The notes under the pieces were generated by a model. It did not search any database, was not told the DNA's origin, and was given only the letters and a program-made list of their open reading frames with translations. From Chrysophaeum taylorii (taxonomy: Eukaryota > Sar > Pelagophyceae > Pelagomonadales > Pelagomonadaceae), in contig JAQMWT010000671.1 of NCBI GenBank assembly GCA_029834535.1, positions 62,001 to 126,000 of the forward strand: a stretch of 64,000 nt of DNA. The letters run 5' to 3'. Of this stretch, positions 33,501 through 43,885 are shown piece after piece (position 1 is the stretch's first letter; each line of letters starts with the position of its first letter). A program made the position numbers and the translations under genes.

Positions 33501-35692
33501 GCCGGCAGCCGGCGTGTAGGCATCGGCGGTAACGAGGTCGATGGGCGACTGGTACATGCCGTTGCAGTCGTCCCACTCGCCGGTTGGGCACGAGCCCCAG
33601 TCCGCAGGCGCGAGGCAGTCGTCGCACGTCTCGCCGAGCGGGTCGAGGCCCTCCTCGTAGCCATAGTGACATTCGACCGTCGCACAGACGTTGTCGGTAC
33701 ATTCAAGGGTATTGTTGCCGTCGCCGCACAAGTCGGCGCCAACGACGCACGCCTCGTCTAATCCTAGTACAACAGCCGAGTCGAGCAGGTTGCGGCCGTT
33801 CATCGGTTGCACGGGGCGGTACTGCGCACGACAAACAGCGAGATAAACGGGGTGCAAAGCACGAGACTCACGTTCGAGGGGTTGGGGAAAATGCTCTGGA
33901 AGTAATCGTACTGGGACTGCGACATAGGCGAGACTGTCTTCATCACATGCCACTCGACGATCTCCGAGCACGCCGGCGTGGTCAACGAGCCCTTGTACCG
34001 CCAGAACTCGCCCGACAAGATGTCGGCGAAAAAGTTGAGGTCGACGTCTTCGTCGATCGCCACGCCGGCGCCATCGGTCTCGGTTGTCGGCGCCTCCTCC
34101 CACTTGATGGTCTCCAGGAACGCATTGTCCTCATCCCCGGTCACGTTGAAGAAGATGCCGACGACCAAGAGGCTGTCGATACTGCCTTCGTCGTCGTAAG
34201 CGGCATGCACGATGTGCATCTCGCCATCCTGAGAACCGATGACAAGCGATCCTGTCAAAGACTCACATGGTATTCGCCATCAACAGTATGCTCGGACAGA
34301 AGGTGGAAGTGAAACTGGAGCGCAACATAGTCGCGGCCCTTGTGCACAACCTTGCCGGCGGCGCTCGTAAGCACGACCTCGAGGTTGTGACCCGTGTTGA
34401 TGATTTCGAGACCAGAGTCCGGCGCGTATGAGTGTGCGATCTGGGTCTTGCCGGCAGCCGGCGTGTAGGCATCGGCGGTAACGAGGTCGATGGGCGACTG
34501 GTACATGCCGTTGCAGTCGTCCCACTCGCCGGTTGGGCACGAGCCCCAGTCCGCAGGCGCGAGGCAGTCGTCGCACGTCTCGCCGAGCGGGTCGAGGCCC
34601 TCCTCGTAGCCATAGTGACATTCGACCGTCGCACAGACGTTGTCGGTACATTCAAGGGTATTGTTGTCGTCGCCGCACAAGTCGGCGCCAACGACGCACG
34701 CCTCGTCTAATCCTAGTACAACAGCTGAGTCGAGCAGGTTGCGGCCGTTCATCGGTTGCACGGGGCGGTACTGCGCACGACAAACACACGGGTTAAACGG
34801 GGTGCAAAGCACGAGACTCACGTTCGAGGGGTTGGGGAAAATGCTCTGGAAGTAATCGTACTGGGACTGAGACATAGGCGAGACTGTCTTCATCACATGC
34901 CACTCGACGATCTCCGAGCACGCCGGCGTGGTCAACGAGCCCTTGTACCGCCAGAACTCGCCCGACAAGATGTCGGCGAAAAAGTTGAGGTCGACGTCCT
35001 CGTCGATCGCCACGCCGGCGCCATCGGTCTCGGTTGTCGGCGCCTCCTCCCACTTGATGGTCTCCAGGAATGCATTGTCCTCAATGCCGGTCACGTTGAA
35101 GAAGATGCCGACGACCAAGAGGCTGTCGATACTGCCTTCGTCGTCGTAAGCGGCGTGCACGATGTGCATCTCGCCATCCTGAGAACCGATGACAAGCGAT
35201 CCTGTCAAAGACTCACATGGTATTCGCCATCAACAGTATGCTCGGACAGAAGGTGGAAGTGAAACTGGAGCGCAATATAGTCGCGGCCGTTGTGCACAAC
35301 CTTGCCGGCGGCGCTCGTAAGCACGACCTCGAGGTTGTGACCCGTGTTGATGATTTCGAGACCAGAGTCCGGAGCGTACGAGTAGGCAATTTGCGTCTTG
35401 CCGGCAGCCGGCGTGTAGGCATCGGCGGTCACGAGGTCGATGGGCGACTGGTACATGCCGTTGCAGTCGTCCCACTCGCCGGACGCACACGAGCCCCAAT
35501 CGGCCGGCGCAAGGCATTCATCGCACGGCTGGCCGAGCGGATCGAAGCCTTCCTCGTAACCTGAGCGCCGGTCTCTCACCCCGGTAGGTGCGATGCGCGC
35601 AACACACCATACTGGCAACCCTCATCGAGGCGGCGCAAGCGGAAGCCAAAGGCATCGCCCAGGAGCAGGACGATTACGGCGAAGGCCTTCAT
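30567..35692 (-). CDS. Membrane-anchored alpha-carbonic anhydrase with five tandem CA domains
   Basis: Predicted 12 exons, about 1,550 aa. Exon 1 (35692-35608) encodes a signal peptide (MKAFAVIVLLLGDAFGF). Exon 2 is 35560-35217, exon 3 35178-34822, exon 4 34770-34267, exon 5 starts 34228, and so on. Every further CA domain is an exon pair of 504 + 357 nt, split by a 38-nt and a ~50-nt intron, all phase 0. Each domain has the alpha-CA catalytic set: HFH and EMH (three zinc His), SEH Glu, NTGHN (proton-shuttle-position His) and SLTTPAC (Thr199/200). A Cys-rich linker (CVVGADLCG, CDDCLAPADWGSC) separates domains. The last exon carries a TM segment (TAIIVSVLVVFFGTMCIMLA) and an acidic ~45-aa tail. 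It should catalyse CO2 + H2O <-> HCO3- + H+ outside the membrane, probably for carbon acquisition. All five sites look intact; activity is inferred. Confidence 0.9.
32357..35205 (-). repeat. Near-identical 949-950 bp tandem repeats (CA modules)
   Basis: Matching points recur at 32357, 33306, 34255 and 35205 (periods 949, 949, 950). The middle repeats differ at only a few positions visible by eye, mostly in the linker around the NNTLEC codons, and their introns are also nearly identical. This indicates recent duplication or gene conversion. Confidence 0.9.
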
Positions 35693-36002
35693 GTCTGTGT
35701 GACGTTGACAGGTGCCCTCGAGTCCCCGCGATCTTCCTAGAGTAGGATAGGATTTTAGCACATGGCGAACATAGGATTGAATGAGTACAAAAAGTTCATA
35801 CCCACTTCATGACGCCTCAACAAGCAAACGTAAGAACAGGTGATGACACGCGTGGTAGTGTGACTCATTTCTTTCGCCGAATCTCGAGTTCACGTGGCCT
35901 AGCCAAGGAGGAACGTCAGTGACCCAATATCAGGACATATCTCGGTGTTTTTTGAAATCAGGTCCATCCAGTCCATCTATTCTCGTTTTTCTGGTTTAGC
36001 AA
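35693..36002. other. Upstream region of the five-domain CA gene
   Basis: No gene seen. Its sequence (for example 'atgacgcctcaacaag' and 'acacgcgtgg') is partly shared with the region upstream of the second CA gene (42729-42900), as expected if the two genes and their promoters arose by duplication. Confidence 0.5.
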
Positions 36003-36430
36003 AGGTTAGCGAACGTGCGGTGATCAAAGCAGCTTAGATTGGCGGGGGTGAGAGCGTCGAGCTGAAAGGAGCGTGGGGTGAGTGGGTGTAAGGGGGGGCG
36101 GCAAAGCGCTAGCCTAACCGTCCGGGCGCCGCCAGGGACCCGGCGGCCGAGAGACGTAGGGGCCGTTGGCGTTTCTGTAATTCGTTTTTCTGGGTAAAAA
36201 TGCTAAGAAAAAGAAAAAGAAGAGGAAGAAGTAGAAGAAGATGGAAGATCCTTACTTCTTCCAAAAAAAAAAACAAGTTTGTCTGTCTGTCTTTAAATGT
36301 CGACTGCTAAGAGGGGGGGGGTGTGCGGTGCATGAAGGATGCGCGTGGTTTTGTGGGGTAGGAGGGATGTGCCTGACGGGCGTAGATAGGTATGCGGGAC
36401 CTAGTCGGGGTCAGTACTGCATTCTGGCTG
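36003..36430 (+). mobile_element. Scrambled relic of the Helitron-derived family
   Basis: 36003-36092 matches the sub-terminal part of the Helitron copies ('gatcaaagcagcttagattgg', then 'gagagcg-cgagct-aaaggag'). 36270-36430 matches the 'gtcgactgctaagaggggg ... catgaaggatg ... cctgacgggcg ... ggacctagtcggggtca' module found upstream of copy 4 (62717-62836). Here the 3'-type piece precedes the 5'-type piece, and no helicase part lies between them. Confidence 0.6.
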
Positions 36431-36699
36431 CGGCGTTTAGAGTACCAGCCCTGCCCAGTATGCTTCGAGTGCTTATTAGCGTTGGCTTCCTAGACGCCTC
36501 AGATGCCTCAGCCACCCACACGTTCGGATCGCTTAAACGGGAAGTTCAATCACCTCTGGAGAGGAAACTAACCCTACGGTCGTTGAGGCTCTCCGAGGCA
36601 AGAAATTCTCTATTCAACAACGGATCGCGAAATGAAGTTTCTTGGAGTATGGCCCTCGCTGTTGAGCGGCCGCTGGCGCATTAACAAGAGCTCGTCCGG

Positions 36700-37862
36700 A
36701 CCTGGCGACGCGGGCGTTGAGTCCTTTGATGTCCAAGGCTACATCGTCAACTTGTTTGGCGACGTGCGATCACGGGAGTGGTGAGTTCGATGTCGATGCG
36801 TGTCTCCAAAATTTCTTAAAATTGGAATGGTCGATGTGGGCACCGTGTACCTTTTTTTTTTATTTCGGAGGACAGAGACGGTTGTCCGGACCTATGAACG
36901 AATTCCTGGTGTGCTCGGACCAACCGCGGACGGGGTAATTGTCGCGAGACGCGGAATTGTATAGAGTCTCGTTGTTCTTGTAGGCAAGAGCGAGCTTTCA
37001 CTTGACTCTCGCAGGTCGAACCCACACAATTGGTGGTACAGTGTCCGCATCGCCAAGAATACCAGAACGGCGATGTTCTCTCGCCACGAGATCTTCAACC
37101 TCAAGCATCACCGCCCTGTGGGCGGCGCGTACGACACCAAGACGATGAACTTCGTCGGGCTTCCGAACAAGGACTGGGGCTTCCCGCCGCGCGACCAGCA
37201 CTGCGTCGATGAGCTCCTCGTCGAAAACTGGGACTAGGTTCTCGAGATTTTCGTCGCCGACGAGATGCGTCAGATGCCACGCTTCGACGAAGATATGTCC
37301 ACCGACGTGCTTCCGAAGCTGCAGTCTCTCTTGGCTTGCGTCGACAGCTCGCGACAGTGCACGTCGGCTGTCGATTTCGCGCGCGCCGTGGTGTGGCTCA
37401 TACGCACGAAGGAGCTTCCCGTACTCCGCGCTCACGTGTTTCCCGCTGACGACGGCGCGGCCTCCAGAGCAGGGCCCGACGCGTGGCCGCCGCGACGACC
37501 GCCTTTTGCTCCAGCTCGTCCTCGGGCTCCCGGACTCAGCGCGGGCCTGGTGGTACTCCAAGACCGCGCTCGTTGACGAGCTGAATCGGCGAAGCGACCT
37601 CGACGTGACGACGGCCGTCGTCGAGGTCCCTCTTCCAGCCGCCAGCCCGTACCTTCCTTGCCGGCAGCTCCATGCCTCGGCGCCGAGCTCGCGGCGAACA
37701 GTTCATCTGGGTGCCGTCGAGCACCAAAGTCACTGCCCACAGGCTGGTCAACCAGCTCCAGGGCGACATCCCGCGCCCGCTCGTCGACAGTGCCCCGGTC
37801 CTTCGAAGCGCAACCCTATACGTTATACCGGAAATCTACGTTTTCGTTTGCACACCTTTGTA
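36700..37862 (+). pseudogene. Decayed ORF of unknown family
   Basis: One forward frame reads sensibly from ~37019 (NPHNWWYSVRIAKNTRTAMF ... FVGLPNKDWGFPPRDQHCVD ... ENWD), hits a TAG at 37237, then continues in the same frame (VLEIFVADEMRQMPRFDEDM ...) to ~37450. Further pieces in other frames (WWYSKTALVDELNRRSDLDV; EQFIWVPSSTKVTAHRL) run to the TLYVIPEIYVF end at 37862. The frame changes and stop show it is dead. I do not recognise the family. The shared 3' end at 10331 suggests a mobile or multi-copy element. Confidence 0.45.
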
Positions 37863-37955
37863 GCTTTGCCTATTGTGGCTTCGGAGACCGCGAGATGGTT
37901 GGATTTCGCCCCCAAGGGCTCTGCCACGTGCCTACAATAACCCTCATTATAAACA

Positions 37956-38219
37956 ATGACAACGCCCAAGATGGTGTCCCCCGAGGAAGTGGCGAGGGAG
38001 GTCGCCGAGGGCGACATGCTGGAGGATTTCGAAGATGAGGAGGAGGTGTGGAGAGAGCTGCAGGAGTCGAAGCTCGCCGAGCTGCGTCCGATGGACGCGA
38101 TGCAGTTTCGCAATGAGAAACTCGTTGCTGACATGGAGCGTCGACACCTGCACCCCAAGGGGCTCCTCTCCGACGGCGTTCGAAGTACCGACGCAGGTCG
38201 AAAATTGCGTCTTTGGTAA
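37956..38219 (+). CDS. Short hypothetical protein, uncertain
   Basis: 87 codons from ATG 37956. The product is acidic, helical and Glu/Arg-rich (EEVAREVAEGDMLEDFEDEE), with no motif I recognise. It lies between a decayed ORF and a repeat region. It may be an exon or remnant of a longer gene, since no continuation was found downstream. Confidence 0.3.
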   Translation: MTTPKMVSPEEVAREVAEGDMLEDFEDEEEVWRELQESKLAELRPMDAMQFRNEKLVADMERRHLHPKGLLSDGVRSTDAGRKLRLW

Positions 38220-38619
38220 TCTGCATAGTCGACTGCTTCAATGGAGGCGCGTGCGGGGCGGTCAAGTTGCTCGAGTCGACGTCCATCGCCTCGGCGATGG
38301 CCAACCGACATGCTTCGGTTTGCGTCGGCGAAGTCCCGACACCCGTATCACGACCACGCGCGGCACACGGGCCGCGTAATCACGGGCGAAGGGCCCACAT
38401 ATCGAAGTTGGGCCCAGACATCAAAACGACCGTTAGGGTAAGTTCCCCCCCCAGAGGTACTAACTACCCCGTGGGTTTAGGAGTAAACTCAACGGTTAGC
38501 GAGCGTAATGCCGTTGCCGGAGGTGGGCGGTGGCTGCACCGCCTTCGACATACTGGAGGCCTGCTAGAAGGAGACGGGCACGCTCACGATGCACCGTGAG
38601 TTAGATCAAGAGGTTATCA

Positions 38620-39400
38620 ATAGCGTTCGGAATTCACTTCAGCACGTGAACGTGAAACCACTCCACCAGCCACGCAACTTTGGTGAAGTGATTTGAAGTG
38701 AACACGTCGCCCTACGTGGCTAACGTGAACATTGGTGAAGTGAACCCCACTTTTTTTTAAAACGCCAGAGCCGGTCCCTACCGCGCCACGTTAGTTCCGT
38801 GCCCCCCGCCCACTATATTGCCTAGGCCAGGTGCTCGTAGATTCACTCGCGTTTCGGGACGAAGGAGGAGTCACCGTGGATGGTGTTCAGTGTTTCTTAC
38901 TTTAGGCGATGTGAACGACCTCGGTATCTTCGCCTTGTTCTTCCTTCCTCATCAGACCCCATACCCGCAGAGTCGTCGGGGATAGTGCTTCCGGCGTTTT
39001 CGAACTCGGTCTCGTGGTGTCCGAGGTCGTTATGCTTTATCCGGGCCGCCGCAATGAAATTCTTCTTCATGCGCAGTAGGGCAACTTTGTCCGCCTCGTC
39101 CGCGCCGAGCAAGACGTTTCGCTGGTTTATCATCCAGTTTTGCCGGGCGTGTTCGACGTCAGCATCGACATCGGCTTTTTCTTGTGCTCCTCCTTCTGTT
39201 CCGCGTTTTCCTCCTCATCATCAACATTATCCTCCACCTCGAGGTAGCGCGGCTCGACTTCGCTCATCAGGCGGGCCGTCGGCCGAAGTGAATGAATATG
39301 AAGTGAACACTGGACTTCGGACAAAAAATTGGGGTGAAGTGAAGTGAACCAAATTCAGTGAACCTAGTGAAGTGAGCCCAGTGAATTCCCAACACTGAAT
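38620..39400. repeat. Degenerate 'gtgaagtgaa' rich segments
   Basis: 38628-38752 and 39288-39392 carry many GTGAAC/GTGAAGTGAA words. They resemble, but are not identical to, the 'gtgaacttactgg' minisatellite of the Helitron copies. The two blocks flank the decayed ORF at 38897-39330. Confidence 0.45.
38897..39330 (-). pseudogene. Decayed ORF of unknown family
   Basis: On the minus strand an acidic stretch (EVEPRYLEVEDNVDDEEENA) is followed, after a frame shift near 39175, by VEHARQNWMINQRNVLLGAD and DKVALLRMKKNFIAAARIKH, ending at 38897. It looks like the remains of a coding sequence bounded by GTGAA-rich repeats on both sides. Function unknown. Confidence 0.35.
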
Positions 39401-39486
39401 ATTATATTGATATATTGTATTGTTAATATTATATTGATATCCCCTTGGTTAGATAGTGATCATCATGTGCATACCCTCGAGGTTAT

Positions 39487-42400
39487 TTAGGCGCTTAAGC
39501 GCACAGGATCGTCATCGGCATTTTCGTGGTCGTCGTCTACCATCTTCTGCTCAACAACTTTAAATGACTGTGGGCTCTTGGTGGAGAGGCCCTTCAGGTA
39601 GCAAATAAACAAGGCGAGCATAATAAACATGGTGCCGAAGAAGACAACGAGGACGGAAACGATAATTGCAGTCCTAAATTTACTCTTGCTGACAGTGCTG
39701 CTGTTCTTGGAAGAACTACGAGTCGAATCGGTGGCCAACTCGACTTCAACACAAACAGACTCCGAGCATTCGAGCCCATCGCCGCACAGGTCGGCGCCTT
39801 TCACGCACGTCTCGCTTGCGCTTAACACGACCGCCGAGTCTAGCAGGTTGCGGTCATTCATCGGTTGCACGGGGCGGTACTGCGCGCAAGAGGCTGGTGG
39901 GTTAATGGGCTACAAAGCACGAGACTCACGTTCGACGGGTTGGGGAAAATGTTCTGGAAGTAATCGTACTGGGACTGCGACATGGGCGAGACCGTCTTCA
40001 TAACGTGCCACTCGACGATCTCAGAGCAAGGAGGCGTGGTCAACGAGCCCTTGTATCGCCAGAACTCCCCTGAGAGAATGTCGGCGAAAAAGTTGAGGTC
40101 GACGTCCTCGTCGATCGCCACGCCGGCACTCTCCGTCTCGGTGGTCGGCGCCTCCTCCCACTTGATGGTCTCCAGAAATGAGTTGTCTTCGTCGCCGGTC
40201 ACGTTGAAGAAAATGCCAAGAACCAAGAGGCTGTCGATGCCGCCTTCGTCGTCGTAAGCGGCGTGCACAATGTGCATCTCGCCATCCTGGGAGGCCATGA
40301 CAAGCGATCATAGCACAAACTCACGTGATATTCGCCATCGACAGTGTGCTCTGAAAGCAGGTGGAAGTGAAACTGGAGTGCCATGTAGTCGCGGCTGTTG
40401 TGGACAACCTTGCCCGCAGCACTCGACAGCACGACCTCGAGGTTATGGCCCGTGTTGATGATCTCACGGCCAGAGTCAGGTGAGTACGAGAAGGTGATTT
40501 GGGTCTTTCCAGCCAAGGGCGTGAATGCGGATGCGGTGACGAGGTCGACAGGTGACTGGTAGTTCCCGTCGCAATCGTTCCACTCGCCGGTCGAGCACGA
40601 ACCCCAGTCAGCAGGCGCGAGGCAGTCGTCACACGTCTCGCCGAGCGGGTCGCGGCCCTCCTCGTAGCCGTAATGGCATTCAACAACCGCTGTAGCGCAG
40701 ACATAGTCGACACAGTCAAGTGAATCATCGACGTTGCCGCAGAGGTCGGCACCAACGACACACGCCTCTCCCAAGCCGAGGACAACCGCCGAGTCGAGCA
40801 GGTTGCGGCCATTCATTGGTTGCACCGGGCGGTACTGCGCACGACAAAAATGCTGGTTAACGGGATGCAGAGAACGAGACTCACGTTCGAGGGGTTGGGA
40901 AAAATGCCCTGGAAGTAATCATACTGGGACTGCGACATGGGTGAGATCTTCTTCATCACGTGCCACTCGACGATCTCGGCGCACGCGGGCGTGGTCAACG
41001 AGCCCTTGTAGCGCCAGAACTCGCCCGACAAGATGTCGGCAAAGAAGTTGAGATCCACATCCTCGTCGATGGCCACGCCGGCACCTTCGGTCTCGGTGGT
41101 TGGCGCCTCCTCCCACTTGATGGTCTCCAGGAACCCGTTGTCCTCATCCCCGGTCACGTTGAAGAAGATGCCAAGGACCAAGAGGCCGTCAATGTTACCT
41201 TCGTCGTCGTAAGTGCCGTGCACGATGTGCATCTCGCCATCCTGCGGGAAAGTAAGAGACAGGTACGATCCAGACTTGCGTGATATTCGCCATCGACAGT
41301 ATGCTCGGACAGAAGGTGGAAGTGGAACTGGAGCGCAATGTAGTCGCGGCCATTGTGCACAACCTTGCCGGCGGCGCTCGTAAGCACGACCTCGAGGTTG
41401 TGACCCGTATTGATGATTTCGAGACCAGAGTCCGGCGCGTATGAGTATGCGATCTGGGTCTTGCCAGCAGCTGGCGTGTAGGCATCGGAGGTAACGAGGT
41501 CGACAGGTGACTGGTACATGCCGTTGCAGTCGTCCCACTCGCCGGTCGAGCACGAACCCCAGTCGGCAGGCGCGAGGCAGTCGTCGCAAGTCTCGCCGAG
41601 CGGGTCGCGGCCCTCCTCGTAGCCGTAATGGCATTCAACAACCGCTGTAGCGCAGACATTGTCGACACAGTCAAGTGAATCATCGACGTTGCCGCAGAGG
41701 TCGGCACCAACGACACACGCCTCTCCCAAGCCGAGGACAACCGCCGAGTCGAGCAGGTTGCGGCCATTCATTGGTTGCACCGGGCGGTACTGCGCACGAC
41801 AAAAATGCTGGTTAACGGGATGCAGAGAACGAGACTCACGTTCGAGGGGTTGGGAAAAATGCCCTGGAAGTAATCATACTGGGACTGCGACATGGGTGAG
41901 ATCTTCTTCATCACGTGCCACTCGACGATCTCGGCGCACGCGGGCGTGGTCAACGAGCCCTTGTAGCGCCAGAACTCGCCCGACAAGATGTCGGCAAAGA
42001 AGTTGAGATCCACATCCTCGTCGATGGCTGTGCCGTTACCGCCATTCTCGGTAAGCGGCGCTTCACCCCACTTGATCGTATCGAGGAAAGTGTTGTCTTC
42101 GTCGCCGGTCACATTGAAGAAGATACCAATAACCAAGAGGCTGTCGATGCTGCCACCATCATCGTATGCGCCATGTACGATATGCATCTCGCCATCCTGC
42201 GCGGCAACGAGCAGTCAGCGCGACGCAAGTGTAAGCTTCTTACGTGGTATTCGCCGTCGACGGTGTGCTCCGAGAGAAGGTGGAAGTGAAACTGGAGCGC
42301 GACGTAGTCGCGACCGTTGTGGACGACCCTGCCTGCCGCACTTGACAGGACGACCTCGAGATTGTGCCCGGTGTTGATAATTTCAAGGCCAGAGTCAGGC

Positions 42401-42727
42401 GCGTACGAGTAGGCAATTTGCGTCTTGCCGGCAGCCGGCGCGTAGGCATCAGCGGTCACGAGGTCGATTGGTGACTGGTACATGCCGTTGCAGTCGTCCC
42501 ACTCGCCGGACGCACACGAGCCCCAATCAGCCGGCGCGAGGCAGTCATCGCACGGCTGGCCGAGCGGATCGAAGCCTTCCTCGTAACCTGAGCGCCGGTC
42601 TCTTAATTCCCCCGTTACGTTCGATGCGCGCATTGAACCCACCATACTGGCAACCCTCGTCGAGACGGCGCGAGCGGAAGCCGAGGGCGTTGCCTTGGAG
42701 CAGGATGATCACGACGAAGGTCTTCAT
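39487..42727 (-). CDS. Membrane-anchored alpha-carbonic anhydrase with three tandem CA domains
   Basis: Paralogue of the five-domain gene, with the same plan in 8 predicted exons (about 975 aa). Exon 1 is 42727-42643 (signal peptide MKTFVVIILLQGNALGF) and exon 2 starts at 42587. Three CA domains lie at about 42587-41840, 41790-40880 and 40840-39930. The last exon (~39882-39487) has a TM segment (TAIIVSVLVVFFGTMFIMLA) and an acidic tail. Zinc His (HFH, EMH), SEH and SLTTPAC are present in all three domains. The final domain, TM and tail are much closer to those of the five-domain gene than to the other domains of this gene, so the whole gene duplicated before the internal expansions. Domain 1 differs most (WGEAPLTENGGNGTAIDEDV). 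The expected role is the same: extracellular CO2/HCO3- interconversion at the cell surface. Confidence 0.9.
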
Positions 42728-43165
42728 GACTGTGACGTTAGCTAGGTGCCTGGGTTCTTGCGAATCAGTACTGTGGACTTCTTATTGGATTTTTGGGTGA
42801 AGGAGAACGAAAAGTTTGCACTTAATGACGCCTCAACAAGTATTGACGACACGCGTGGTTCACTGTGACTCATTTCTATCTCCGAAGCCTGGCTTAAGCG
42901 AAGGAGCAACGTCAGCGACCCAAAAAATCCGTCAGTGCTGGAGCCGTTCTGACCTGGTTTCGCCACAAAAGCAAAAAAAAAGTTAAGGTCACAATCAATC
43001 GGCATTCATTGAGGCTCATTCAGCTCTGGGTGTCGCAGGCGAGGCTGCCGGCCTCGGTGTCTGTCAACGGAGCGAAAACAACGACTACACGACGGGCTCA
43101 TCGGTCGGCACTGGGAGATTCTCGAACCTTTCGCGGCGGCGACCGCTAAGGTGGTCCAACCAAGC
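42728..43165. other. Upstream region of the three-domain CA gene
   Basis: No gene seen. It shares short blocks with the region upstream of the five-domain gene (CAACAAG, ACGCGTGG and GTGACTCATTTCT at 42835-42875 versus 35818-35872). Confidence 0.45.
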
Positions 43166-43287
43166 TTACTCGGGGACTCAATCTGCTCGATCCGGTTCGC
43201 CGTCAGCCTTGGTTCGTGGAGGCACGTTACTCGGGGACTCAATCTGCTCGATCCGGTTCGCCGTCAGCCTTGGTTCGTGGAGGCACG
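43166..43287. repeat. 61-bp tandem duplication
   Basis: Unit 43166-43226 is repeated exactly as 43227-43287, beginning 'ttactcggggactcaatctg'. No associated gene. Confidence 0.9.
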
Positions 43288-43715
43288 TAAAAATCACTGT
43301 GCCCCTGGTAGAGAAAGATGGCAGTGGTAGTGCTGCCCTGACGCCCTGTCCCTAGCGACACAAAGAGCAGCACACAGCGATTTTATTGGTGATTAGGTGT
43401 GAGAGTGATAGAGGGGGGGGGGGTTACTAACCCTAAATCAAGCTTTGTATCTCTAGTCCGGTTGTGGTGCCCGCGGGGTACTGACGTGACTAAAATCGGC
43501 GGCGCGGCGATGCACTTCGCCGAGATATCGGCTTGAAGCCAGCTGGGGAACTATATCCGAATGAGAGTTTTGCGTGGTGGTGCTTTGACGTCAACAGTAT
43601 CGTTTTCTCGCCTTAAACGTTGGCCCGGGGTTGCGTGTCGTTTCGTGGCCAGTATGCGCGTCCACATTTCCGTCTAGAGCATCAGTTGGCTGGCGCCGCC
43701 AGACCTGCACCAAAT

Positions 43716-43885
43716 TCTTTTCTTTTCTTTTCTTTTCTTTTCTTTTCTTTTCTTTTCTTTTCTTTTCTTTTCTTTTCTTTTCTTTTCTTTTCTTTTCTTT
43801 TCTTTTCTTTTCTTTTCTTTTCTTTTCTTTTCTTTTCTTTTCTTTTCTTCTCTTTTCTTCTCTTTTCTTCTCTTTTCTTTTCTTT
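43716..43885. repeat. (TTTTC)n pentanucleotide microsatellite, about 34 units
   Basis: A nearly pure TTCTT tract of ~170 bp with a few C-for-T interruptions at its right end. ORFs running through it on both strands are artefacts of the repeat. Confidence 0.95.

Noticed and set aside
31641-35262. Repeated plus-strand ORFs of up to 257 codons antisense to the CA gene
   Set aside because: They repeat with the CA modules and mirror CA codons (Arg-rich, no motif); simple antisense shadows.
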